A stretch of DNA of 64,000 nucleotides from Sva-07 sp963715825 (GTDB taxonomy: Bacteria > Actinomycetota > Acidimicrobiia > Acidimicrobiales > Ilumatobacteraceae). Made by a program: the position numbers and the translations under genes. Below, one piece after another: positions 8,438-17,128 of this stretch (its first letter is position 1; the number at the start of each line of letters is the position of its first letter). The notes below the pieces were generated by a model. The model saw nothing but the letters and a program-made list of their open reading frames with translations, ran no database searches and was not told where the DNA came from. Where the stretch lies: positions 81,098-145,097 of the forward strand of contig CAVQSI010000013.1 in NCBI GenBank assembly GCA_963715825.1, read 5' to 3'.

Positions 8438-9159
8438 TCGACCTCTATCCGGCGATCGATCTGCTCGGCGGCCGGGTCGTCCGCCTCCGTCAGGGCGACT
8501 ATGCCGACGAGACCGTCTACGGCGACGACCCGGTCGCTGTCGCCCGGGACTTCGTGTCGGCGGGTGCGCGCTGGATCCACGTCGTCGACCTCGACGCCGC
8601 TCGCTCGGGTGATCCTGTCAACCGACCGGTCGTCGCCGCGATCGCATCGGCGCTCGAGGGGACGGCACGCGTCCAGACGGGCGGCGGTGTCCGATCACTC
8701 GACGATGCTCGCGAGCTCGCCGACGCCGGCGTCGCCCGTGTGGTGATGGGCTCCGCGGCCGTGAGCGATCCAGCGCTGGTCGGATCGGTGTCCGACATCG
8801 TCGCGGTGGCGGTCGGGCTCGACCACCGTGACGGTGACGTCGCCGTGCACGGCTGGACCGCCGGGAGCGGTCTGGCGCTCGACGACGCCTACGCACTGTT
8901 CCCGACCGCTGCCGTCTTCGTCGTCACCGACATCGGTCGTGACGGCATGTTGGCGGGTCCCGACCTGGACGGCCTGGCCCGGTCGGCCGAACTCGCCGGC
9001 GCGCCCGTGATCGCCAGCGGCGGCGTGGCGAGTCTGGCCGACGTTCGCGCGTTGGCGGCGATCGAGAACCTCGGTGGGGTCATCACGGGCAAGGCCATCT
9101 ACGAAGGACGGTTCACCGTGAGCGACGCGCTCGAAGCCCTCGGACAGGCGCCGTCGTGA
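8434..9159 (+). CDS. hisA: ProFAR isomerase (HisA; PriA bifunctionality not excluded)
   Basis: This (beta/alpha)8 barrel isomerises ProFAR to PRFAR. Catalytic acids are seen in YPAIDLLGG and in VVTDIGRDGMLAGP, with phosphate loops QTGGGVRS and ASGGVAS. The length is 241 aa. In some actinobacteria the homologue PriA also replaces TrpF; the HGWT segment leaves that open. The ATG overlaps hisH and the stop overlaps the hisF GTG. Confidence 0.92.
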   Translation: MIDLYPAIDLLGGRVVRLRQGDYADETVYGDDPVAVARDFVSAGARWIHVVDLDAARSGDPVNRPVVAAIASALEGTARVQTGGGVRSLDDARELADAGVARVVMGSAAVSDPALVGSVSDIVAVAVGLDHRDGDVAVHGWTAGSGLALDDAYALFPTAAVFVVTDIGRDGMLAGPDLDGLARSAELAGAPVIASGGVASLADVRALAAIENLGGVITGKAIYEGRFTVSDALEALGQAPS

Positions 9160-9941
9160 AGGTCGCTCGGGTGATCCCATGTCTCGACGTCACCGACGGT
9201 CGAGTCGTCAAGGGAACCAACTTCGTCGACCTCCGCGACGCCGGCGACCCCGTCGAGCTCGCCGCCCGCTACGACCTCGAGGGCGCCGACGAGCTGGTGT
9301 TCCTCGACATCACTGCGTCGAGCGACAACCGTGACACCACCGTCGACATGGTGCGCCGCGTCGCCGACGAGGTGTACATCCCGTTCACCGTCGGCGGGGG
9401 CATCCGCACCCTGGAAGACGCTCGACGCATGCTGCGGGCCGGCGCCGACAAGGTGAGCGTGAACACTGCAGCAGTCGAACGGCCCGAGCTGATCACCGAG
9501 ATCGCCACCGAGTTCGGTGCCCAGTGCGTCGTGTGCGCGATCGACGCCAAGCGGCGGACCGACGACGACGGGTTCCCCGCAGCGAACGGCTGGGAGGTGT
9601 ACCTCCACGGCGGGCGCACCCCGACCGGCATCGATGCCGTCGAGTGGGCACAGGAGGCGGTGCGGCGAGGTGCCGGCGAGATCCTGCTGACGTCGATGGA
9701 CCGCGACGGCACCCGGGAGGGGTTCGACCTCGACCTGACCCAGGCGATCGTCGACGCCGTCACCGTGCCGGTGATCGCGAGCGGTGGGGTCGGCTCGATC
9801 GAGCACCTCGTCGAGGGGGTCGCAGTCGGCCGCGCCGATGCCGTGCTCGCTGCGTCGATCTTCCACTTCCGCGAACACACGGTCGCGGACGCCAAGGCGC
9901 AGATGTCCGCAGCCGGCATCCACGTTCGCCCCGTTTCGTGA
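9156..9941 (+). CDS. hisF: imidazole glycerol phosphate synthase, cyclase subunit
   Basis: HisF is the barrel subunit that closes the imidazole ring using ammonia from HisH, releasing IGP and AICAR. Asp catalysts appear in VIPCLDVTDGRVVKG and VVCAIDAKR; phosphate loops are FTVGGGIRT and IASGGVGS. The length is 261 aa. GTG 9156 overlaps the hisA stop. It is the last gene of hisC-B-H-A-F; hisI lies 4 kb downstream, and hisD, hisG and hisE are not in the window. Confidence 0.95.
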   Translation: MKVARVIPCLDVTDGRVVKGTNFVDLRDAGDPVELAARYDLEGADELVFLDITASSDNRDTTVDMVRRVADEVYIPFTVGGGIRTLEDARRMLRAGADKVSVNTAAVERPELITEIATEFGAQCVVCAIDAKRRTDDDGFPAANGWEVYLHGGRTPTGIDAVEWAQEAVRRGAGEILLTSMDRDGTREGFDLDLTQAIVDAVTVPVIASGGVGSIEHLVEGVAVGRADAVLAASIFHFREHTVADAKAQMSAAGIHVRPVS

Positions 9942-9950
9942 CCGGTCGCG

Positions 9951-9956
9951 TAGGTT
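9951..9956 (+). promoter_or_regulatory. -10 element TAGGTT
   Basis: It ends 7 nt before the ATG at 9964 (leaderless arrangement). Confidence 0.45.
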
Positions 9957-9963
9957 CTGCGAG

Positions 9964-10677
9964 ATGAGTACTGCAGCAGTCACGACCGAACGACGCGACG
10001 GGGTGCTCGTCGTCCATCTCGACGACGGCAAGGCCAATGCGCTGTCGTTCGACATGATCGCTGCGATCAACGCCGCGATCGACGAGGCCGAAGCCGACGA
10101 CGACATCCGGGCGATGGTGCTGCACGGACGGCCGGGGAAGTTCTCCGCCGGGTTCGACCTCGGTGTGATGTTCGGTGACGACATGTCGGCGATCATCAAC
10201 CTGGTCGCCGACGGGGGAGCGCTCGTGCACCGTCTGTACGGCTCGCCGGTGCCCGTCGTCGCCGCGAGCACCGGCCATGCGCTGGCCGCCGGAGCGCTGG
10301 TGCTGCTCGGCTGCGACGTGCGCGTCGCCGGCGACGTCGAGGCGAAGGTGGGCCTCAACGAGGTCGCCATCAAGATGGTGCTGCCGGACTGGGCGCTCAC
10401 GATCGCCGTGGACCGCCTGAGCAAGCGCCATCTCCAGCGCGCCCTGGCCAACGCCCGGATCACGACCCCGCGCGCCGCCGTCGACGTCGGGTTCATCGAC
10501 GAGGTGGTCGCCGACGGCGAGGAACTCGATCGTGCCGTCGCCGTCGCCTCCGAACTGGCCGCGACACTCGATCCGTCGGCGTACGCCCGCACCGTCCGGG
10601 CCATCCGCGGCCCGGTCCTCGACCTGATGGCCGAGCAGATCGCGAGCGACCGCTCGGCAGGGGTCAGCCCGCTCTGA
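9964..10677 (+). CDS. crotonase-fold enoyl-CoA hydratase/isomerase
   Basis: The 237-aa protein has the crotonase fold. The first oxyanion segment is FSAGFDLGVMF and the second STGHALAAGALVLLGCD. The usual catalytic Glu of the IAAVNG..GGG region is not clearly present, so the exact reaction (hydratase, isomerase or other CoA chemistry) cannot be assigned. It stands alone between hisF and the aldo/keto reductase with its own promoter. Confidence 0.85.
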   Translation: MSTAAVTTERRDGVLVVHLDDGKANALSFDMIAAINAAIDEAEADDDIRAMVLHGRPGKFSAGFDLGVMFGDDMSAIINLVADGGALVHRLYGSPVPVVAASTGHALAAGALVLLGCDVRVAGDVEAKVGLNEVAIKMVLPDWALTIAVDRLSKRHLQRALANARITTPRAAVDVGFIDEVVADGEELDRAVAVASELAATLDPSAYARTVRAIRGPVLDLMAEQIASDRSAGVSPL

Positions 10678-10683
10678 GGTGGG

Positions 10684-10689
10684 TAGGGT
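10684..10689 (+). promoter_or_regulatory. -10 element TAGGGT
   Basis: It ends 7 nt before the ATG at 10697. Confidence 0.45.
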
Positions 10690-10696
10690 CGCCGAC

Positions 10697-11689
10697 ATGG
10701 CTACCCCCACCGTCAATCCCAACATGGAATACCGCCGGCTCGGCAACACCGGGCTGCAGGTCAGCGTGCTGTCGTTCGGCAGCTGGGTCACCTTCGACAC
10801 CCAGCTCGACAACAACCTCGCCCTCGACTGCATGGCGGCGGCGGGCGACGCCGGCTGCAACTTCTTCGACAACGCCGAGGCCTACGCGGGTGGCAAGAGC
10901 GAGACGATCATGGGCCAGGTGCTGCGTGAGCTCGACTGGCCGCGCTGGTCGTACGTGGTGACCACCAAGGTGTTCTGGGGGCTCAACAAGAACACCCCGA
11001 ACATGAACAACACACTCAACCGCAAGTACCTGATGCATGCGATCGACGGGTCGTTGGAGCGCTTCGGCCTGGATTTCGTCGACGTCCTCTACTGCCACCG
11101 GTCCGACCCGAACACGCCGATCGAGGAGACGGTGTGGGCGATGAGCGACATCATCTCGGCGGGCAAGGCGCTGTATTGGGGCACCAGCGAATGGTCGGCC
11201 GACGAGATCCGCGCGGCGATCGACATCGCCGACCGCCATCACCTGCATCGGCCCGTCACCGAACAGAGCCAGTACAACCTGCTGGAGCGCCGCAAGGTCG
11301 AAAAGGAGTACGCACGGATCAACGCCGAGTTCAACTACGGCAACACGATCTGGAGCCCGCTGGCGTCGGGCCTGCTCACCGGCAAGTACAAAGACGGCAT
11401 CCCGGACGACTCGCGCGCTGCGCTCGAGGGCTACGGCTGGCTCGCCGGCCGGTTGAGCGACGCCGAGGCAATCGCCCGCGTCGAGAAGCTCCGCCCGATC
11501 GCCGAACGCCTCGACTGCACGATGGCGCAGCTCGCGCTGGCGTGGTGCACGAAGAATCCGCACGTGTCGAGCGTCATCACCGGTGCGTCGAAGGTCAGCC
11601 AGGTCGAGCAGAACTTCGGGGCCCTCGACGTGATCCCGCTGCTCACCGACGAGGTCAAAGAAGAGATGGAAGCCGCCGTCAGCGGCTGA
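10697..11689 (+). CDS. aldo/keto reductase (KCNAB beta-subunit-like)
   Basis: The 330-aa NADPH-dependent oxidoreductase has a TIM barrel. The catalytic tetrad is visible: Asp and Tyr in FFDNAEAY, Lys in VTTKVFWG and His in LYCHRSD. The C-terminal SVITGASKVSQVEQN binds the cofactor phosphate. It resembles voltage-gated K+ channel beta-subunit and YghZ-like reductases. An in-frame GTG at 10679 exists, but ATG 10697 has the promoter spacing. It converges on the next gene with an 11-bp overlap. Confidence 0.9.
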   Translation: MATPTVNPNMEYRRLGNTGLQVSVLSFGSWVTFDTQLDNNLALDCMAAAGDAGCNFFDNAEAYAGGKSETIMGQVLRELDWPRWSYVVTTKVFWGLNKNTPNMNNTLNRKYLMHAIDGSLERFGLDFVDVLYCHRSDPNTPIEETVWAMSDIISAGKALYWGTSEWSADEIRAAIDIADRHHLHRPVTEQSQYNLLERRKVEKEYARINAEFNYGNTIWSPLASGLLTGKYKDGIPDDSRAALEGYGWLAGRLSDAEAIARVEKLRPIAERLDCTMAQLALAWCTKNPHVSSVITGASKVSQVEQNFGALDVIPLLTDEVKEEMEAAVSG

Positions 11690-12296
11690 GCCAGGCGGTC
11701 ATCCGGGCAGCGACGTCGAAGGTGTGGCCGACCAGGGAGTGGTCGGCCATCTCGATCGTGTGGTGCTCGACCGGTGTGCCGTCGGCAACCCAGCGTTCGA
11801 TGATCGGGCCGGACACCTTCGGCGGGCTGAACTGGTCGTGCACCGGTGTGAGGACCAGCGTCGGCACCGCGGGTGCGGCCACATCCGGGGCCAGTGCCAG
11901 CGGGGGAGCGACGAGGCCGAGTGCCGTGACCCGCGCATCATCGAGACCGAGAGCGATCATCGCTCCGAACGAATAGCCCAGCGCGACCATCGGGACGTCG
12001 GAGACGGCTGTTGCGATGTCGTCGAGCGCCGCGATCGCATCGAGGCGTTCACCGGGCCCGCCTGAGAAGTCGGCTCGGAAGTCGAATCGCAGCGAGGCGA
12101 TGCCGGCACGTGGCAACGCCTCGAAGAGTGCGCTCACCACGTTGTTGAACCGATTGCCGCCGTACTGCGGATGCGGGTGGCAGATGATGGCCGCCAGCCG
12201 AGGGACGTCGGGCACGGCGAGGTCGCCCACCAGCGCAGTGCCGTCCGAGGCCACGAGCTGCCGGTGTTGGATGGCCTCGGCATCGCTCACGTACAT
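11679..12296 (-). CDS. alpha/beta hydrolase (serine esterase-like)
   Basis: The 205-aa cytoplasmic hydrolase has the nucleophile elbow GYSFGA, the N-terminal CHPHPQYGG oxyanion loop and a C-terminal HSLVGH carrying the catalytic His. It belongs to the group of small hydrolases annotated as alpha/beta superfamily esterases. The frame is open 76 codons upstream, but that stretch is antisense to groES. ATG 12296 is used; GTG 12290 lies 8 nt after TACCGT and may be the true leaderless start. Confidence 0.85.
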   Translation of the reverse strand: MYVSDAEAIQHRQLVASDGTALVGDLAVPDVPRLAAIICHPHPQYGGNRFNNVVSALFEALPRAGIASLRFDFRADFSGGPGERLDAIAALDDIATAVSDVPMVALGYSFGAMIALGLDDARVTALGLVAPPLALAPDVAAPAVPTLVLTPVHDQFSPPKVSGPIIERWVADGTPVEHHTIEMADHSLVGHTFDVAARMTAWLSR

Positions 12297-12298
12297 CG

Positions 12299-12320
12299 AC
12301 GGTAGCGCCGCAGATAGCGT
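12299..12320. promoter_or_regulatory. back-to-back -10 elements between hydrolase and groES
   Basis: Plus-strand TAGCGT (12315-12320) is 7 nt before the groES ATG. Minus-strand TACCGT (12304-12299) faces the hydrolase. Only 31 bp separate the two starts, so the promoters must share DNA. Confidence 0.45.
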
Positions 12321-12327
12321 GACGAAG

Positions 12328-12654
12328 ATGGCCGTCATCGACGACAAACTCCCGATCAAGATGCTCAACGATCGGGTGCTCGTGCGCGTCTCCGACAAGG
12401 CCGGCGAACGCAAGTCGTCGGGCGGCATCGTCATCCCCGCCACCGCCCAGGTGTCCAAGCGCCTGATCTGGGCCACCGTGGTCGCGCAGGGGCAGAACGT
12501 GCGCTCGTGCGAGGTCGGCGACAAGGTGCTGTTCAGCCCGGAGGACCGCTACGAGGTCGAGGTGCAGGGCGAGGACTACGTGATGCTGCGCGAGCGCGAA
12601 CTGCACGCAGTCGCCGCCGAGCGCATCGAAGCGTCGACCGGGCTGTATCTGTAG
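12328..12654 (+). CDS. groES: GroES-family co-chaperonin, stand-alone copy
   Basis: The 108-aa protein has the Cpn10 fold: PIKMLNDRVLV start strand, mobile-loop region SSGGIVIPATAQ and the GDKVLFSPED turn. GroES caps the GroEL ring in the cytoplasm. No groEL follows, and the product is about 10 residues longer than usual because of its N- and C-terminal tails. It may be a second co-chaperonin. ATG 12328 has a -10 element 7 nt upstream, and the long upstream reading frame is spurious. Confidence 0.85.
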   Translation: MAVIDDKLPIKMLNDRVLVRVSDKAGERKSSGGIVIPATAQVSKRLIWATVVAQGQNVRSCEVGDKVLFSPEDRYEVEVQGEDYVMLRERELHAVAAERIEASTGLYL

Positions 12655-12665
12655 CTGCTGGCCGG

Positions 12666-13811
12666 TCAGCCGAGTTCGTAGCCGCCGCGCACCGTCACGG
12701 TGACGCCGATGCGGTCCTTGGAGTAGGTGGCCCCACTCATCGTGTCGAGGCCGAGCCAGGTGATCAGCCGGTCCTGATCGGCCGGCGTCAGGCGGGCGCA
12801 GCCCTTGCTCTGTGGGCTGGTCGGGACGTTGTTGGCACCGTGGATCGCCTGGCCGTTGTCGAAGTACAACGGCTTGTACATGTTGCCGTTCAACGGGTTG
12901 TCCTCGGGCACCGGGTAGATCGACGACTCGTGCCACCCGCCGTTGTCGAGCGCCGGGTTGAACCGGAACGCACGGGTCCGTTCCTGGAGCCGAGTCTCGT
13001 AGCCCGCTTCGCCCGTCGAGGTGCGGAACACGTTGACCATGCGGTCGAGGCCTTCGCCGGTCAGCAGCACCTGGCACGTGAGGTCGATGAAGATCCACCG
13101 ACCCTCGGTGGCGACGTTCGGAGGGATCGGCAGCGTCGTGGTGGCCAGCAGCAACTGCTCCTCCTCGCTCCCCGGGAGCATGTCGGCGCGGTTGACGGGC
13201 AGGCCGAGTGCCAACCGGCTTGCGCACAGCGCTCGTCGGGTGACCGGGCCCGACACGCCGTCGACGGGCATCTCGGGGAATCCGTAGGGGACGAGCAGTT
13301 CGTTGAGCTTGGCCTGCTGGGCAGTGACCGACGCGAAGGTCTCGGCGGCGACGATTGCCGCGTTGCGTTCCAGGCGCTGTTCGCCGGTGATGTCGTCGAG
13401 ACCGTTGTCGATGCACACGTCGAGCAGTTGCTCGGGCAGGATCAACTCGTCCGGCAGGTTGTTCTCGGCCTGGAGCGAGGCGATGGTGACGATCTCGTCG
13501 GCTCGCGACGTGGCGATGCCGCCGAGCGACTCGCCGGGTGCCACCTGGACGACGCAGGCGGGATCGTAGACGTCGAGCGCCGGCTCGGTGGTGGTGGTCG
13601 AGCTCGGCGGGGCGGTCGTGGGTGGCGCAGTGGTCGGTGGGGCCGTGGTGGGCGGCGCCGTGGTCACCGGGGCAGACGTGGACTCCGACCGCGTCGTCGA
13701 GGCGTCCGGTGAACCCGCTGCCGGGTCGATCGCCGCGGCCTGGCTGCAGGCCGACGCCACGAGGCAGCCGCCGACCAGCCAGGCCAGCCAGGTCGGTCGG
13801 GTCGTGCGCAC
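12666..13811 (-). CDS. lipoprotein L,D-transpeptidase (YkuD domain)
   Basis: The 381-aa exported protein has a signal peptide with lipobox VASAC near residue 20, then a Thr/Pro-rich linker of TTAPP repeats, a LysM-like stretch (VQVAPGESLGGIA), and a C-terminal YkuD domain. The catalytic motif is HGANN...SKGCARL. The family makes 3-3 cross-links in peptidoglycan or attaches proteins to it. A TTG exists at 13820, but GTG 13811 lies 7 nt after TAGCTT and gives a good signal peptide. It converges on groES. Confidence 0.88.
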   Translation of the reverse strand: MRTTRPTWLAWLVGGCLVASACSQAAAIDPAAGSPDASTTRSESTSAPVTTAPPTTAPPTTAPPTTAPPSSTTTTEPALDVYDPACVVQVAPGESLGGIATSRADEIVTIASLQAENNLPDELILPEQLLDVCIDNGLDDITGEQRLERNAAIVAAETFASVTAQQAKLNELLVPYGFPEMPVDGVSGPVTRRALCASRLALGLPVNRADMLPGSEEEQLLLATTTLPIPPNVATEGRWIFIDLTCQVLLTGEGLDRMVNVFRTSTGEAGYETRLQERTRAFRFNPALDNGGWHESSIYPVPEDNPLNGNMYKPLYFDNGQAIHGANNVPTSPQSKGCARLTPADQDRLITWLGLDTMSGATYSKDRIGVTVTVRGGYELG

Positions 13812-13818
13812 GACGGAC

Positions 13819-13824
13819 AAGCTA
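13819..13824 (-). promoter_or_regulatory. -10 element TAGCTT, decides the start at 13811
   Basis: The hexamer ends 7 nt before GTG 13811 on the minus strand and overlaps the alternative TTG at 13820, which argues against that start. Confidence 0.5.
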
Positions 13825-13873
13825 CAAATCTTCGCTCGAAGGCGGCACCTGTTTCGTGGCTGTTCACCGACCG

Positions 13874-13879
13874 TAGGCT
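13874..13879 (+). promoter_or_regulatory. -10 element TAGGCT for hisI
   Basis: It ends 6 nt before the hisI ATG. Confidence 0.45.
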
Positions 13880-13885
13880 GGCCCG

Positions 13886-14248
13886 ATGCCCGACGGGACC
13901 ACGATCCGAGCGACCGACGACCAACTGGCGGGGATCAAGTACGACGACCATGGCCTGGTGGCGGCCATCGCTCAGGACGTCCACAACGGTGACGTGCTCA
14001 TGCTGGCCTGGATGAACGCCGAGTCGCTGCAGATGACGCTCGACGAGGGCCGCATGGTCTACTGGTCTCGCAGTCGCCAGGAGCTGTGGCGCAAGGGCGA
14101 CACCAGCGGAGATCGGCAGTTCGTGCGCGAGGCCTACTACGACTGCGACGCCGATGCGCTGCTGTTCAAGGTCGAACAGGAGGGTGCCGGAGCCTGCCAC
14201 ACCGGCGAACGCACCTGCTTCTTCCGGGCGTTCGGCACCGAGGCGTGA
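13886..14248 (+). CDS. hisI: phosphoribosyl-AMP cyclohydrolase
   Basis: HisI opens the adenine ring of PR-AMP, the third step of histidine synthesis. The Zn/Mg motifs are intact: YYDCDADALLF with its Asp-rich metal site, and the paired cysteines in GACHTGERTCFFR. At 120 aa it is monofunctional, so HisE must be encoded elsewhere. It precedes trpE by 22 bp, a pairing seen in other actinobacteria. Confidence 0.94.
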   Translation: MPDGTTIRATDDQLAGIKYDDHGLVAAIAQDVHNGDVLMLAWMNAESLQMTLDEGRMVYWSRSRQELWRKGDTSGDRQFVREAYYDCDADALLFKVEQEGAGACHTGERTCFFRAFGTEA

Positions 14249-14270
14249 CCGCGCAGGGAGGATCCAGGCG

Positions 14271-15797
14271 ATGAAGATCCAGCCGTCGCGCGACGAATTC
14301 CATCAGCACGCCGCCGTGCACACCGTGGTCCCCGTGTGGACCGAGTTGCTCGCCGACCTCGAGACGCCGGTGGCTGCGTACGTCAAGCTCGTCGGCGACG
14401 GGCCCGGCTTCCTGCTCGAGTCGGTCGAGGGTGCCGAGCGGTGGGCCCGGTTCTCGTTCGTGGGTCGCAATCCATCGGCAATGCTGGTGCTGCGCGACGG
14501 TGTCGTCGAACTCGACGGGGCCCTGCCCGACGGCATCCCGACCGATCGCGGCATGCTCGCAGCGATCGAGCACCTGCTCGGCGAGTACACGAGCCCCCGG
14601 TTCGACGACCTGCCACCGCTGCACGGCGGCATCATGGGATTCCTCGGCTACGACGTGATCCGCGAGGTCGAGCACCTCCCGGACACGCCACCCGACGACC
14701 GGGGATACCCCGACGCCGTGATGTCGGTGATCGGGTCGCTGGCGGCGTTCGACCACTGGCGCCAGCGTGTCTATCTCATCGAGAGCGTGCCGACCCTCGG
14801 GCTCGACCACGACCAACTCGACGCGGCGTACGACGCCGCGATCGCGCGAGTCGAGCAGGCGGTGGCCGACCTCGCCGAGCCGTTGCCGTACACGCCGGTC
14901 GAGCCGCCGACGGCGGCCGACGAACTCCCCGAGCTCCACTCGTCGATGCCCAACGGCGCGTACCAGCGCGCCGTCGAGGTCGCCAAGGAGCACGTGGTCG
15001 CCGGCGACATCTTCCAGGTGGTGTTGGCCCAGCGGTACGACCTCGAACTCGACGCCGACCCGTTCGACGTGTACCGGGTGCTGCGTCAGGTGAACCCGTC
15101 GCCGTACATGTACTTCGTGCGCCACCCCGAGCTCACGATCGTCGGCTCGTCGCCCGAACCGATGGTGCAGCTGCTCGACCGCACCGTCGTCTCGCGTCCG
15201 ATCGCCGGCACGCGTCGACGGGGTCGCACCGACGAGCACGATCGGATGATGGCCGCTGAACTCATCGAGCATCCCAAGGAGCGCGCCGAGCACGTGATGC
15301 TCGTCGACCTCGCCCGCAACGACGTCGGGCGCGTCGCCGAGTTCGGCACGGTCACCGTCGACGAGTTGATGACGCTCGAGCGCTACAGCCACGTCATGCA
15401 TCTGACCTCGCAGGTGTCCGGCCAGTTGCGTGACGGGCTCGGTCCCATCGACGTCCTGCGCGCCACACTGCCGGCGGGCACGGTGTCGGGTGCGCCCAAG
15501 GTGCGTGCGATGGAGATCATCGACACCCTCGAGCCGGTCAAGCGCGGCCCGTACGCGGGCGTGGTCGGCTACATCGACTGGTCGGGCAACCTCGACACCG
15601 CGATCGCGATCCGCACCATGTTCGTCACGGGCGACGGGGCGACGGCGAGCCTGCAGGCCGGTGCGGGCATCGTGGCCGACTCGGTGCCCGACGACGAGGA
15701 CCTCGAGTGCCGCAACAAGGCAGCGGCGTTGCTGGCGGCGATCCCCGCAGCACGGCGGATGACGGCTGCTCGCCGCGACGCCGGCACCCTCGCCTGA
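14271..15797 (+). CDS. trpE: anthranilate synthase component I
   Basis: TrpE converts chorismate to anthranilate with ammonia from a glutaminase partner not encoded here. The 508-aa protein has the N-terminal tryptophan-binding region and the C-terminal chorismate-binding domain with VNPSPYMYFVRHPE, PIAGTRRRG, VDLARNDVGR and GTVSGAPKVRAMEIID. GGGAGGA (about 14256-14262) is the ribosome site for ATG 14271. It follows hisI closely and is probably co-transcribed with it. No trp leader peptide is seen in the 22-bp gap. Confidence 0.94.
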   Translation: MKIQPSRDEFHQHAAVHTVVPVWTELLADLETPVAAYVKLVGDGPGFLLESVEGAERWARFSFVGRNPSAMLVLRDGVVELDGALPDGIPTDRGMLAAIEHLLGEYTSPRFDDLPPLHGGIMGFLGYDVIREVEHLPDTPPDDRGYPDAVMSVIGSLAAFDHWRQRVYLIESVPTLGLDHDQLDAAYDAAIARVEQAVADLAEPLPYTPVEPPTAADELPELHSSMPNGAYQRAVEVAKEHVVAGDIFQVVLAQRYDLELDADPFDVYRVLRQVNPSPYMYFVRHPELTIVGSSPEPMVQLLDRTVVSRPIAGTRRRGRTDEHDRMMAAELIEHPKERAEHVMLVDLARNDVGRVAEFGTVTVDELMTLERYSHVMHLTSQVSGQLRDGLGPIDVLRATLPAGTVSGAPKVRAMEIIDTLEPVKRGPYAGVVGYIDWSGNLDTAIAIRTMFVTGDGATASLQAGAGIVADSVPDDEDLECRNKAAALLAAIPAARRMTAARRDAGTLA

Positions 15798-15835
15798 CAC
15801 CGGACTCCGACGTCTGCTGGTGGCAGCGGTGTCAG
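15794..15835. terminator. bidirectional hairpin between trpE and the membrane gene
   Basis: CTGACACCG (15794-15802) pairs perfectly with CGGTGTCAG (15827-15835). The arms include both convergent stop codons. There is no T tract. Confidence 0.45.
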
Positions 15836-16413
15836 AGCAGGATGCCGAGGAAGAACAGGAAACCGAGTCCGGCCATACCGAAGGTGATTGCGGCGGCCAG
15901 CAAGATCAGCAACGGGAAGGTCGTCACCGACTTCAACGCAATGGCCAGCGCCGTGAACTGTCCGGCTGTGCCGACGGTGTCGCTCATCGTGAAGAACTGA
16001 CGTGACATCACCACGGCGCTCTGGTCCTGGACACCGTCGCTCGCCTCGACGGTCTCGATGACGACGCGCTCCGAGCGCGGGTCGCCGGTGATCAGTCGCT
16101 CGACATCGCTGACCAGCGCCGCCCCGAGCCTGGTGATCGCCCAGAGACGGAACATGGCGAGACCGACCGAGCCGATGGCGACGATCACCGCGAACCCGCC
16201 GAAGATGATCCACACCGTTTCGATGCCGTCCGACAGTGCAGCGATGCCGAGGGCGAACGCTCCGAGGCACACGACGACGACGATGAGCATCGTGCCGACT
16301 GCGAGGCGGGTGCCGCGGTGCACGAGCGTGAGGAGGCTGTCGACGGTGCGCGTCGCCAGATCGTGGAGTCGGCCGTCGCTGGTGCTGTCGCTGGGGTTGT
16401 CGTCGTAGCTCAT
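15832..16413 (-). CDS. membrane protein of unknown function
   Basis: The 193-aa protein has a hydrophilic N-terminus, two hydrophobic segments around residues 38-65 and 68-95, a soluble middle part, and a final hydrophobic segment at the extreme C-terminus (ITFGMAGLGFLFFLGILL). No family was recognised. ATG 16413 is the first good start; the long upstream frame is antisense to ygfZ. It is divergent from ygfZ with a 33-bp gap. Confidence 0.7.
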   Translation of the reverse strand: MSYDDNPSDSTSDGRLHDLATRTVDSLLTLVHRGTRLAVGTMLIVVVVCLGAFALGIAALSDGIETVWIIFGGFAVIVAIGSVGLAMFRLWAITRLGAALVSDVERLITGDPRSERVVIETVEASDGVQDQSAVVMSRQFFTMSDTVGTAGQFTALAIALKSVTTFPLLILLAAAITFGMAGLGFLFFLGILL

Positions 16414-16446
16414 GACGTTCGCAGTGTGCCACGGCAGACTGAAGGT

Positions 16447-17124
16447 GTGATCCCCGATCCCGCTGCCATCGACGAAGCCGCCCGCGACCACGTGATCGTC
16501 GAGGGCCCCGACGCACTCACGTACCTGCACTCGCAGGTTGCCCAGGACCTGCGCGACCTCGCCGTCGGCGACGTCGCGTGGACACTCGTGCTCGAACCGA
16601 CCGGCAAGGTCGACTCGCTCGCCCGAGTGACCCGCAGCGCCGACGACCGATTCGACTTCGACGTCGACGCCGGGTACGGCGACGCGCTGGCCGCCCGGCT
16701 CAACCGGTTCAAGATCCGCGTCGACGCGGAGATCGCCGTGGTGCCGTCGGCGTCGCCGCATCCATCGGACGCGCACGAGGCCGCCCGGGTCGCAGCAGGC
16801 TGGCCCCGGATGGGCGTCGAGATCGTGCCAGGCGAGACCATTCCTGCAGTGACCGGGGTGGTGCCGGTGGCGGTGAACTTCACGAAGGGGTGCTACCCCG
16901 GCCAAGAACTGGTCGAACGCATGGACAGCCGAGGCGCTGACGCACCGAAGTCGTTGCGTATCGTCGACGTCGACTCGGGCGCTGCACCGGGTGACCCGCT
17001 GGTCGTCGACGGTGTCGAGGTGGGCACGATCACGAGCGTGTCGCCGGCCGGCACCCAGGCGCTCGGCTTCGTCAAGCGTGGCCACGACGTCGGACGACCA
17101 CCCGCCCACCTTGCCGGTGCCTGA
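16447..17124 (+). CDS. ygfZ: YgfZ/GcvT-like folate-binding protein
   Basis: The 225-aa protein is a tetrahydrofolate-binding relative of GcvT that supports Fe-S cluster repair or maturation. The signature KGCYPGQE is intact near residue 145. Bacterial YgfZ is often longer; this is the compact actinobacterial form. GTG 16447 gives the family N-terminus, and the frame upstream is antisense to the membrane gene. rlmN and nth elsewhere in the window encode possible Fe-S clients. Confidence 0.88.
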   Translation: MIPDPAAIDEAARDHVIVEGPDALTYLHSQVAQDLRDLAVGDVAWTLVLEPTGKVDSLARVTRSADDRFDFDVDAGYGDALAARLNRFKIRVDAEIAVVPSASPHPSDAHEAARVAAGWPRMGVEIVPGETIPAVTGVVPVAVNFTKGCYPGQELVERMDSRGADAPKSLRIVDVDSGAAPGDPLVVDGVEVGTITSVSPAGTQALGFVKRGHDVGRPPAHLAGA

Positions 17125-17128
17125 ACGG